Shown piece by piece: positions 43,185 through 49,568 of a stretch of DNA of 49,568 nucleotides. The notes beneath the pieces were generated by a model. It saw only the letters and a program-made list of their open reading frames with translations, ran no database searches and had not been told where the DNA came from. The DNA lies in assembly GCA_938041035.1 (NCBI GenBank), contig CALHYX010000031.1, positions 1-49,568 on the forward strand, written 5' to 3'. A program made the translations under genes and the position numbers. This DNA is from an uncultured Acidimicrobiales bacterium (GTDB lineage: Bacteria > Actinomycetota > Acidimicrobiia > Acidimicrobiales > SHLQ01). The stretch's first letter is position 1. Each line of letters begins with the position of its first letter.

Positions 43185-44501
43185 TTAGGGGTGCGGTTTC
43201 CATCCCGGTGGGTTGAGGAGGTAGCCGAACCACTCGCCCCAGGTCTTGGAGGTCCGCAGGTCGGCGAACAGAGGCGGGAATTCGCTGGTCCAGACCCGGA
43301 GCGGGTTGGTGGTGTTGATCTGGGTGGTGAGTCCGTAGACCGGGGTCTCTTCTTCGGCCTGGTAGGTGCCGAAGAGTTGGTCCCAGATCATGAGGATGCC
43401 GCCGTGGTTCTTGTCGAGATACTTCTGGTCCGAGCCGTGGTGCACCCGATGATTCGACGGCGTGTTGATGATCCGTTCCAGGGGGCCGAGGCGACCGATG
43501 ACATCGGTGTGTATCCAGAATTGGTAGGCCTGCACGGAGAGCTCACCGAGGATCACGATGGCCGGATGGAACCCCAGCACGATGAGCGGCAGGTGGAACA
43601 TGATTGCCACGAAGGGCTCGAGGGGGCCGAAGCGGAACGCGACCGCGGTGTTGAAGATCGGGGAACTGTGGTGCACCGCGTGGCCGGTCCAGAGCAATCG
43701 GATTTCGTGGCTGGTGCGGTGTTCCCAGTAGTAGGCGAAGTCGGCGGCGATGACCGCGGCCGCGATGGTCCAGCCGTTCACCGGTAGCTGGTAGGGGGTG
43801 ACGTTGTCCCAGAGCACGAAGTAGGTGGTGATCATCGCGAGGAACGAGAAGATCTCCACGATGTAGAACGGGATCTGGGTACTGAGGCTGGCGAGGGTGT
43901 CGTAGAACCAGAGTTTCCGGTTACCGCGGCCTTTTCTGAGTACGGCGACAATCTCGAGCGTGATGAACACGAACCCGACCAACAGCGCGTAGTCGTAGAT
44001 GGTGAGGCCGAGGATCTCCGCATCGGCGGCGGCGACGCCTTCGGCCCAGTTGATGTAGGCGGAATCGGAGATCTCGTCACCGAGAAGAATCGACCGCCCC
44101 TCCGCGATCTCCGAACCAACCGACATCGACGCCACGACGAGAACGAGCAGGGCGGCGGCAAAGTAGCCGATCATGCCTCGTTGGATTTTCCTGCCCCGCG
44201 CGTGGGCCGTGGAGACATCGTGGTGACCGCCCGCGATGTTGTGGGATGTGCGGGTGTCGAGGGTGGCGGCATCGAGGCTTCTCCAGCGCCACACCGCCCA
44301 GGCACCGAATCCGGCCGCGACGATCCAGAACCAGACCGAGGTGAGCTGGTTGGTGATGTCCCATCCGACGAGAAAGGAGAACCCGAACCAGGCCGCCCAC
44401 CACAGGAGTTCCGCGCCGAGGAAACGGGGCAGGTTGGGCCGGTCGCCGGGACGCCCATCGCCGTCGTGGGTCTGACCGTCTTCCATGGCGTTGTTTGGCA
44501 T
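43185..44501 (-). CDS. Fatty acid hydroxylase/sterol desaturase family membrane protein
   Basis: This 438-residue protein has about 200 residues of extra N-terminal membrane and linker sequence. The di-iron His boxes follow: YYWEHRTSHEIR, HAVHHSS, FWIHTDVIG and NHRVHHGSDQ. This layout resembles alkylglycerol monooxygenase-like and C5-desaturase-like relatives. It is longer than the family member at 16.2-17.1 kb and not a close copy of it. It is convergent with the receiver gene 32 bp away. The substrate is unknown. Confidence 0.85.
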   Translation of the reverse strand: MPNNAMEDGQTHDGDGRPGDRPNLPRFLGAELLWWAAWFGFSFLVGWDITNQLTSVWFWIVAAGFGAWAVWRWRSLDAATLDTRTSHNIAGGHHDVSTAHARGRKIQRGMIGYFAAALLVLVVASMSVGSEIAEGRSILLGDEISDSAYINWAEGVAAADAEILGLTIYDYALLVGFVFITLEIVAVLRKGRGNRKLWFYDTLASLSTQIPFYIVEIFSFLAMITTYFVLWDNVTPYQLPVNGWTIAAAVIAADFAYYWEHRTSHEIRLLWTGHAVHHSSPIFNTAVAFRFGPLEPFVAIMFHLPLIVLGFHPAIVILGELSVQAYQFWIHTDVIGRLGPLERIINTPSNHRVHHGSDQKYLDKNHGGILMIWDQLFGTYQAEEETPVYGLTTQINTTNPLRVWTSEFPPLFADLRTSKTWGEWFGYLLNPPGWKPHP

Positions 44502-44513
44502 GCGTTGTCCTGT

Positions 44514-44741
44514 CTAGTTCCTTGCCGTCGGCGGTGAGTTGGTTCTCGAGCTCCCGGTACGGTTGGCGAGGTCGTCGAGCGGCCAGCAGCGGGCGACCAT
44601 GGCGCGGTCGTCGAGGTTGGTTCCGACCGCGATGGATCGGGTGGCGAACGAGGCCACCGAATCGGCGATGCCCAATCGCGTGGCGAGTTGGCGCACGAAA
44701 TCCGAGATGTCGAAGGCGTGGACGTACAACCCCGATTGCAT
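44514..44741 (-). CDS. Possible small protein upstream of the hydroxylase gene
   Basis: An ATG at 44741 opens 75 codons beginning MQSGLYVHAFDISDFVRQLA and ending 12 bp before the hydroxylase start. About 85% of third positions are G or C. The frame continues protein-like upstream (RLLIELGASP) without a clear start, so it may be a decayed or mis-started gene. No ribosome-binding site or family was recognised. Confidence 0.35.
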   Translation of the reverse strand: MQSGLYVHAFDISDFVRQLATRLGIADSVASFATRSIAVGTNLDDRAMVARCWPLDDLANRTGSSRTNSPPTARN

Positions 44742-44792
44742 CGGTGACGCACCGAGTTCGATCAGGAGACGTTTGGCTAGTGTGGCCCGCGT

Positions 44793-45881
44793 ATGGCTTC
44801 GACCTCCGCCACCACCTTCGACCCTGCCCGGGCGCTCCCGAATGCGGCCTTCCGCGACCAGGCGTGGTTCGACGCCGAACTCGAACACATCTGGCACGGC
44901 GACTGGGTGTTCGTCACCACCGAGGACGCACTTCAGAATCCCGGCGACCAGATCCCGGTCACGGTGGGTCGCCAACCCGTCCTCCTCATCCGGAACCAAG
45001 ACGGCGAACTCGGTGCCGTTTCGAACCTGTGCGCTCACCGCGGGACGTTGCTCGTCGACTCGCCCGCGAACGGCAAGCGCATCCAGTGCCCGTATCACGC
45101 CTGGACGTACACCGACGGCGGGCGGTTGCTCTCGGTGCCGTTCTCGCCCAAGGGGGAGGTCGACAAGGCCGCACATTGCCTGCCTGCGTATCGGGTCGAA
45201 GCGTGGCATGGGCTGATCTTCGTCAGCCTGAACCCGGACGTGGAGAGTGTCGCCACCCGATTTGCCGGCATCGATACGGTCATCGACGGACGGGGGCTGG
45301 ACGGGTTGCACCACTGGTCTGAGCAACAGCAGAGCGAGACGTGGGCGTGCAACTGGAAGCTGGCGGCGCTCAACGCCATGGAGAGCTACCACCTCTTCCA
45401 GGTGCACCCCGAGACGCTCGAGCCCTACACCCCGACCAAGGACGCCTACTACGTGGCCGGGTCGGACAGAGCCACGGCGACCGGAGGGGCGAGCAAAGGC
45501 CAGGACGACTACATCCTCATCAGTCTTCCGCCCGGGTTCGTCGGCGTGCTCACCGGCGACAGCTTCATTTGGCAGGCCGTTCGCCCCATCGACACCACCT
45601 CATGCACCGTGCTCACGGGTGGTGCGTTCACGTCGCCACCACCGGAACGAGCCTCCAACCTGGCGGCCAAGTGGCTGACCAAGGCGACGAATGCTGCGGC
45701 CACGCTCGCCCTTCCGGACTTCCTGCCCGAGGACAAGGCCATCTGCGAACGAGGCCAAAGAGGCGCGGAAGGGGACTATCAGCCCGGGCTGCTCCTCGAG
45801 GTCGAACGAGTCGTTGCCGACTTCGGCCGGTACCTCGACTGGCGACTCAACCAGGCTCTGGTTGAGAGCCGAGGCGCCTAA
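44793..45881 (+). CDS. Rieske-type ring-hydroxylating oxygenase, alpha subunit
   Basis: This 362-residue protein has Rieske ligands C80-x-H82 (LCAHRG) and C99..H102 (CPYHAW). Mononuclear iron ligands H199 and H204 lie in AMESYHLFQVHPET. It differs from the Rieske protein at 24.8 kb and is shorter. No partner reductase or ferredoxin is adjacent. The last 62 bp of conserved C-terminal coding sequence occur again 1.4 kb downstream. Its stop overlaps the convergent methyltransferase stop by 4 bp. Confidence 0.9.
   Translation: MASTSATTFDPARALPNAAFRDQAWFDAELEHIWHGDWVFVTTEDALQNPGDQIPVTVGRQPVLLIRNQDGELGAVSNLCAHRGTLLVDSPANGKRIQCPYHAWTYTDGGRLLSVPFSPKGEVDKAAHCLPAYRVEAWHGLIFVSLNPDVESVATRFAGIDTVIDGRGLDGLHHWSEQQQSETWACNWKLAALNAMESYHLFQVHPETLEPYTPTKDAYYVAGSDRATATGGASKGQDDYILISLPPGFVGVLTGDSFIWQAVRPIDTTSCTVLTGGAFTSPPPERASNLAAKWLTKATNAAATLALPDFLPEDKAICERGQRGAEGDYQPGLLLEVERVVADFGRYLDWRLNQALVESRGA
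45795..45856 (+). repeat. Copy A of a 62-bp duplicated Rieske C-terminal segment
   Basis: This stretch encodes LEVERVVADFGRYLDWRLNQ at the end of the Rieske protein. It matches 47181-47242 at 61 of 62 bases in the same orientation. Similarity falls away on both sides of the pair. Confidence 0.85.
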
Positions 45882-46741
45882 CCCGTGACGGCGGCTGCCT
45901 CGGGACGGCGGCTCGCCACCGCGCAGAAGCCCCGCGGGTCCGGGTCTGGGGGCGCTCCCGTGAGGTCGCCAAACAGTTGATCGAGCGTGAGGCCGGATGC
46001 GTGGAGTTCGGCGTGCAGTTTTGCTTCGGTGAAGTGTTGGAGCCAGTTGTAGATGGTGCGGGTTCGGTTCGACTCGATGATTTCGTACTTGTCGAGAACG
46101 ACGCCCTCGTCCGGGTAGACGAATGTGTGGTGGAAGGCGTGGTAGGGCTCGTCGGACCAGAACCCGTCCATGAGGTCCCGGGCGTAGGTGACGCCTTCTT
46201 CCCGCTCGTCGAGCGATCGGGTTCCGTAGACGTCGAAGACGAATCGACCCTCTTGTCGCAACCAGCCGTGGATGCGGTCGAGGAGCTGTCGGCGCTGGTC
46301 GGGGCTCAGGGCGCAGTAGTCGTACATGGCGAGCAGTACGACGTCGAAGGTTCCGGGGACTTCGACGTCGAGGTAGTTGCCGAGAACGTAGGTGGGCGTT
46401 GCGGTCGAATCGGCGGTGCTTTGCGCGTAGTCGATCGACCGTTCGGAGAAGTCGACGCCGACGACTTCGGCGCCGGTCAACGCCAGGCGGTTGGCGTAGA
46501 GCCCGGGGCCGCAGCCGAGGTCGAGAAGTTGCGAGCCTTCACCGAGGCCGGCGAGCCCGCTGAGCCAGGTGACGGACCGGTCGATGAACGCGGTGGTTCG
46601 GGATGCGAGTTCGGTCTGACCGTCGATGTGGAACTCGAGCATCCGCTGCGAGGAGTGGGGATCGGTCCAGAGATCGAGGGCCGTGTAGGTCGAGAAGGGC
46701 GCTGGGCGCGCGTGGATGTGTTCGAGTTGCTCGAAGAGCAT
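45878..46741 (-). CDS. Class I SAM-dependent methyltransferase
   Basis: This 287-residue protein has motif I LLDLGCGPGLYANRLA (72-80 core), an acidic residue at the end of strand 2 (VVGVDFSERSI), and motif IV FDVVLLAMYDYCALS. The C-terminal part has HHTFVYPDEGVVLDKYEII. It is typical of small-molecule O- or N-methyltransferases. An upstream ATCTGAT/ATCAGAT inverted repeat (46784-46811) could be an operator, but it is too short to trust. Confidence 0.85.
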   Translation of the reverse strand: MLFEQLEHIHARPAPFSTYTALDLWTDPHSSQRMLEFHIDGQTELASRTTAFIDRSVTWLSGLAGLGEGSQLLDLGCGPGLYANRLALTGAEVVGVDFSERSIDYAQSTADSTATPTYVLGNYLDVEVPGTFDVVLLAMYDYCALSPDQRRQLLDRIHGWLRQEGRFVFDVYGTRSLDEREEGVTYARDLMDGFWSDEPYHAFHHTFVYPDEGVVLDKYEIIESNRTRTIYNWLQHFTEAKLHAELHASGLTLDQLFGDLTGAPPDPDPRGFCAVASRRPEAAAVTG

Positions 46742-46865
46742 TGAGGACTCCGTTCGGAGGTCGGGTTCACGGCGGGCGTGAAGATCTGATGAGGGCGTTG
46801 GCGGATCAGATGGACGAAGTCATGACCGCCACGCTAGTCCGCGGTCGCTCTGACGCAATCGTCGA

Positions 46866-47110
46866 GTGAATCGGAGACGGGTGAAGCCGCTGTCGCGGGA
46901 GCAGCTGGCGGAGCTGACGACCTCTCGGCTTTTGGCCTACCGCAGGAGCTGCTCGCGCTGGAGTCATCTGCTGAGCTTTCCGATTCCGACGAAGCAGAAC
47001 TCGCCGGGCTCGACCCCGGCTACGTCTATTTCAAAGAGACCCGGGAGTGGGCTGACCTGCACGCGATTCTGACCGCTGTGCTTGAGGACAGAGCGCACAT
47101 CGACCGCTGA
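46866..47110 (+). pseudogene. Small conserved protein gene broken by a frameshift
   Basis: The first frame reads VKPLSREQLAELTTSRLLAYR and then turns to nonsense near 46943. The frame two bases on continues with ELLALESSAELSDSDEAEL and LDPGYVYFKETREWADLHA to a TGA at 47108-47110. Together they make one ~80-residue acidic protein of a style I have seen in actinobacteria (LLAYRxxLLALEES...LDPxYVYFK). A single missing base at 46940-46943 would restore it. The exact start is uncertain (GTG at 46866 or 46881). Confidence 0.6.
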
Positions 47111-47114
47111 GCCC

Positions 47115-47267
47115 ATGTCGACCATGGCCGACCAGATCTTGGAGGCCAGAGAGGCGCACAAGGCACGACCAGCCTGGCTTCTCGAGGTCGAACGAGTCGT
47201 CGCCGACTTCGGCCGGTACCTCGACTGGCGACTCAACCAGGCGCCGGTGGAAAGCCCGCAAGGGTGA
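47115..47267 (+). pseudogene. Rieske oxygenase C-terminal fragment
   Basis: A 50-codon frame begins MSTMADQILEAREAHKARPA and then runs LEVERVVADFGRYLDWRLNQ, identical to the C-terminus of the Rieske protein 1.4 kb upstream. No Rieske cluster or iron site is present. It is most simply the remnant of a second, partly deleted oxygenase gene or of a local duplication (copy B is 47181-47242). Confidence 0.65.
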
Positions 47268-47288
47268 TCCGGCGGCGGTCGGGTTCCG

Positions 47289-48722
47289 CTACCGCTCGTT
47301 GGCGGTGGTGATGGCCTGCAGGAGTGCGTCGAGTGCTTTGGGGAGTTCGTCGGTCGAGGTCGCCCCGAATCCAATGAGGAGTACTTCGCCTGTGGGGTCG
47401 CCCTGCCAGCATTGCCGGTAGTTCCCGAGCGCGATGCCGGCGAGGCTCGCGTTGGTGCGAACGTCGTGCTCGGTGACGCCGTCGTTGAGATGAGCGGTCA
47501 CGTGGAGCCCGGCGTGGTGTGGCGGGGGCGTCTGGATGTGGCCGTGGTCGGCGGCGGCGTGGAGCGCCTCGGTGACCAGGGCGTATCGTTGGGTGTAGTC
47601 GCGTCGCGTGCGCTTGAGGTGGCGGTCGAGGTGACCGTCGACGATAAAACGGTGGAGTGCGGTCTGGCTTGCCTCGGGTGGCTGCCAGTCCATGAGGGAC
47701 CGGAGCGCGATCGCATCGTCGAGCAGCGATGGAGGAAGGGCGAGGAACCCGAGTCGAAGCGAGGGCGACAGTGTTTTGGAGAACGTCCCGACGTAGATGA
47801 CGCGGCCGTGGCGGTCGAGTCGGTACAGCGGTTCGAGCGGTCGGTCGCTGTGGCGGTATTCGCTGTCGTAGTCGTCTTCGATGATCGCGACGTCGTTGGT
47901 TTCGGCGAAGTCGAGCAGGGCGGCACGGCGCTGAAGGCTCATCACCGCGCCGGTCGGCGACTGGTGCGACGGCGTGACATAGACGAGGCGGGTGTCCGCC
48001 GGTAGGTGCTCGACTTGAATGCCGTCTCGATCAACGGGCGTCGGCACCACGGTTGCGCCCTGGGCTTTGAAGAGGTTCGAGACCGGTGGATAGCCGGGAT
48101 CTTCGACCGCCACGGTCTCGCCGGGCCGAATGAGCAGTCGGCCGACGAGGTCGATGCCCTGCTGTGCTCCCGCGGTGACGATGATCTGGTCGGCGTCGGC
48201 CTCGACGCCGCGGGAGCGGCCAACCCATCGCGCGAGGGCGCGCCGCAGGGTGGGTTGGCCCGCCGGGTTGCGGTAGCTGCCGGGCAGGGTGTGGAGGGCG
48301 TCGTTCATCGCTCGCCGCCAATCGATAAGGGGGAACAGTGCCGGATCGGGGCGTCCCGTTCGCAGATCGAAGGTCGGCTCGACGTTGTCGAAGCCGCCCA
48401 GGGACCAGTCGGAGGCGGCGACGACCCCGAGGTTCACCGGGCGCAGCGCCGCGGGCGCGCGAGTGGTGCGGTTGGGGCTGCCGTGGCGGTAGACGACGGT
48501 GCTGCCCGCGCCGGTGCGTCCGGAGATGTAACCCTCGGCCGCCAGTCGGCCGTACACCGTCGTGATGGTCGTGCGCGAGACGTCGAGCTCCGCGGCGAGG
48601 GTGCGCGACGGCGGAAGGGTATCGCCGACGGCGAGCCGGCCGGTCACGATCGCGTCCCGGAGCTGGTCGAAGAGCGCTGCCGTCTTGCTCCGGCCAACCG
48701 AAGGATCGAGAAAGACGTCCAC
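47289..48722 (-). CDS. MocR/PdxR-type GntR regulator with aminotransferase-like domain
   Basis: This 477-residue protein has a GntR winged helix at 12-80 (LFDQLRDAIVTGRL, TLAAELDVSRTTITTVYGRL). A fold-type I aminotransferase domain follows with VEDPGYPP, IEDDYDSEYRH and PLP-binding K316 in GTFSKTLSPSLRLGF. MocR proteins sense PLP-linked metabolites and often control the divergent neighbour. Here that neighbour is a SnoaL-like gene. Length and domain order are normal. Confidence 0.9.
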   Translation of the reverse strand: MDVFLDPSVGRSKTAALFDQLRDAIVTGRLAVGDTLPPSRTLAAELDVSRTTITTVYGRLAAEGYISGRTGAGSTVVYRHGSPNRTTRAPAALRPVNLGVVAASDWSLGGFDNVEPTFDLRTGRPDPALFPLIDWRRAMNDALHTLPGSYRNPAGQPTLRRALARWVGRSRGVEADADQIIVTAGAQQGIDLVGRLLIRPGETVAVEDPGYPPVSNLFKAQGATVVPTPVDRDGIQVEHLPADTRLVYVTPSHQSPTGAVMSLQRRAALLDFAETNDVAIIEDDYDSEYRHSDRPLEPLYRLDRHGRVIYVGTFSKTLSPSLRLGFLALPPSLLDDAIALRSLMDWQPPEASQTALHRFIVDGHLDRHLKRTRRDYTQRYALVTEALHAAADHGHIQTPPPHHAGLHVTAHLNDGVTEHDVRTNASLAGIALGNYRQCWQGDPTGEVLLIGFGATSTDELPKALDALLQAITTANER

Positions 48723-48740
48723 CGGGCAACCTTAGGCGAT

Positions 48741-48815
48741 TGGTCTGGTCAAACGGATACGGTTTGGACCTTCCGATGATCCAATCAAGGCTTTACGTTT
48801 GGTTGGTACAGACCA
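48741..48815. promoter_or_regulatory. Paired inverted motifs in the MocR/SnoaL divergent region
   Basis: TGGTCTGgtCAAACG (48741-48755) and CGTTTGgttggtaCAGACCA (48796-48815) are inverted copies of the same two half-elements with different internal spacing. They flank the centre of the 113-bp divergent gap, where a MocR regulator would be expected to bind. This is a prediction from symmetry only. Confidence 0.4.
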
Positions 48816-48835
48816 CCCGATCGACAGGAGAAACC

Positions 48836-49222
48836 GTGACCACCCCCATCCCGCCCAGACCAGCAGCCCGCACCCTCGGTGAGGCGATGGCTGCTGGAAG
48901 GTGGCCAGAAGTCCTCGACTCGGTGCACGACGACGTCGTCGCCCACGTGCCCGCCACCGGAACGATCGCCGGCACCGATGCCCTCGCCGGATTCCTGCTC
49001 GAGACCGCAGCCAAGACCGACGACGGCGAGACGTTCGAACTGATCGACGCCATGGAAGGGGAGACCCATGCCGCCCTGTACTTCCGGATCACCGCCACTC
49101 GCGAAGGCCGCAAACCCCTCGACAATCTGACCGTTCACCTCGCCCGGTTCGATGGCGCCAAGATCGCCGAGATCTGGTTTCACAACTTCGACAACGCGGC
49201 CGTGGCGGAGTTCTGGGCCTGA
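48836..49222 (+). CDS. SnoaL-like (NTF2-fold) protein
   Basis: This 128-residue protein opens with AARTLGEAMAAGRWPEVLDS, then VHDDVVAHVPATGTIAGTDA, and closes LTVHLARFDGAKIAEIWFHN. These strands and the buried Asp/His pattern fit the SnoaL-like polyketide cyclase/NTF2 fold. The GTG start has AGGAG 5 nt before it. It is divergent from the MocR regulator and probably under its control. Ligand or reaction is unknown. Confidence 0.82.
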   Translation: MTTPIPPRPAARTLGEAMAAGRWPEVLDSVHDDVVAHVPATGTIAGTDALAGFLLETAAKTDDGETFELIDAMEGETHAALYFRITATREGRKPLDNLTVHLARFDGAKIAEIWFHNFDNAAVAEFWA

Positions 49223-49353
49223 GCGCTCCCGGCACCGAAGTACTGTGGCGTTCCTTCCGCTGAACACCATCGACCATGTCCGGTTCTACACCCTCGACTG
49301 ATCGGTGATGATCGTTGCTGTCGGACGCACAATCCCGCGGAGAAAGCCTCGAC

Positions 49354-49566
49354 ATGAAGATCGCAACATGGAACCTCTGGTGGCGGTTCGGCGAACGTGA
49401 GGCCCGCGAGGAAGCGATCCATGAAACGCTCAAAAGCCTTGACGCCGACATCATTGCGCTCCAGGAGGTCTGGCACACGAGCGACGACAGCCTCGCAGGC
49501 GTCATCGCCGACCGTCTCGGCTACCACCACGCGTTCGCCCCCTCGCCGAACCCACAGAAGTGGTAG
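49354..49566 (+). pseudogene. Endonuclease/exonuclease/phosphatase-family gene, stopped early
   Basis: MKIATWNLWWRFGEREAR and then ADIIALQEVW form the N-terminus of an EEP metal-dependent phosphodiesterase, with the metal-site Asn7 and the Glu of LQEVW. The frame ends at TAG (49564-49566) after PSPNPQKW, only 70 residues in, while the family has about 250 or more. A TGG in place of TAG would continue as WW. The window ends 2 bases later, so a nonsense mutation, a frameshift or a base error cannot be told apart. A GGAGAAA site precedes the ATG. Confidence 0.6.
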
Positions 49567-49568
49567 CG

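Noticed and set aside
46784..46811. ATCTGAT/ATCAGAT inverted repeat upstream of the methyltransferase
   Set aside because: The arms are only seven bases with a 14-base gap; this can occur by chance and no regulator is adjacent.

Overview
The window is high-GC DNA with the gene repertoire of a free-living actinobacterium. It has an LLM-class F420-type oxidoreductase, a DUF6918-like protein, many VOC, Rieske, nitronate monooxygenase, TauD and fatty-acid-hydroxylase genes, a HAD-GH65 fusion, lipoproteins, and frequent GTG/TTG starts. An Acidimicrobiia-like member (Ilumatobacter type) is my best guess, but there is no rRNA or marker gene here to prove it. There are no tRNA or rRNA genes, CRISPR arrays, transposases or phage modules that I can support.

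Layout. At 1-5.7 kb are the 3' part of a secreted MopE/NHL-repeat protein, a translationally coupled PhyH dioxygenase and (frameshifted) Gfo/Idh/MocA oxidoreductase, and small VOC, membrane and DUF6918-like genes. At 5.7-23.3 kb is an enzyme-rich region (ABC-F ATPase, LLM oxidoreductase, cupin, YbaK, SH3b surface protein, HAD-GH65 sugar phosphorylase fusion). It includes two minus-strand operons: SDR / fatty acid hydroxylase / alpha-beta hydrolase / unknown, and VOC / nitronate monooxygenase / TauD / esterase lipoprotein. Only this part carries about 20 copies of a short intergenic palindrome, GGGGTCAGACCCC, often followed by a second dyad, TTACGCCGTAA; seven copies form an array at 18.53-18.79 kb. 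At 23.3-31.8 kb are a PF20091-type lipoprotein hydrolase, a Rieske oxygenase plus alpha/beta hydrolase pair, MOSC and PNPOx proteins, a secreted protein with two near-identical spondin-like domains, and a DUF418 membrane protein.

The most striking part is 31.85-43.15 kb, an 11-kb signalling island read on one strand. A biliverdin-forming heme oxygenase gene lies 2 nt before a bacteriophytochrome (PAS-GAF-PHY-HWE kinase-REC), which overlaps a stand-alone receiver by 1 nt. Next come a small zinc-ribbon protein, a receiver, a REC-histidine kinase, a short histidine kinase, a large CheB-CheR-PAS-histidine kinase fusion, and another receiver. None of these proteins has a recognisable DNA-binding or enzymatic output domain. 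The island therefore looks like a red/far-red light sensing phosphorelay whose effector lies elsewhere or acts by protein-protein contact. A 54-codon ORF with a good ribosome-binding site sits on the opposite strand in its only large gap.

At 43.2-49.6 kb are a second fatty acid hydroxylase, a second Rieske oxygenase, a methyltransferase, a degraded stretch (a frameshifted small gene and a duplicated piece of the Rieske C-terminus), a MocR regulator divergent from a SnoaL-like gene, and the start of an endonuclease/exonuclease/phosphatase-family gene interrupted by a stop codon. All identifications come from reading motifs by eye; no searches were run.
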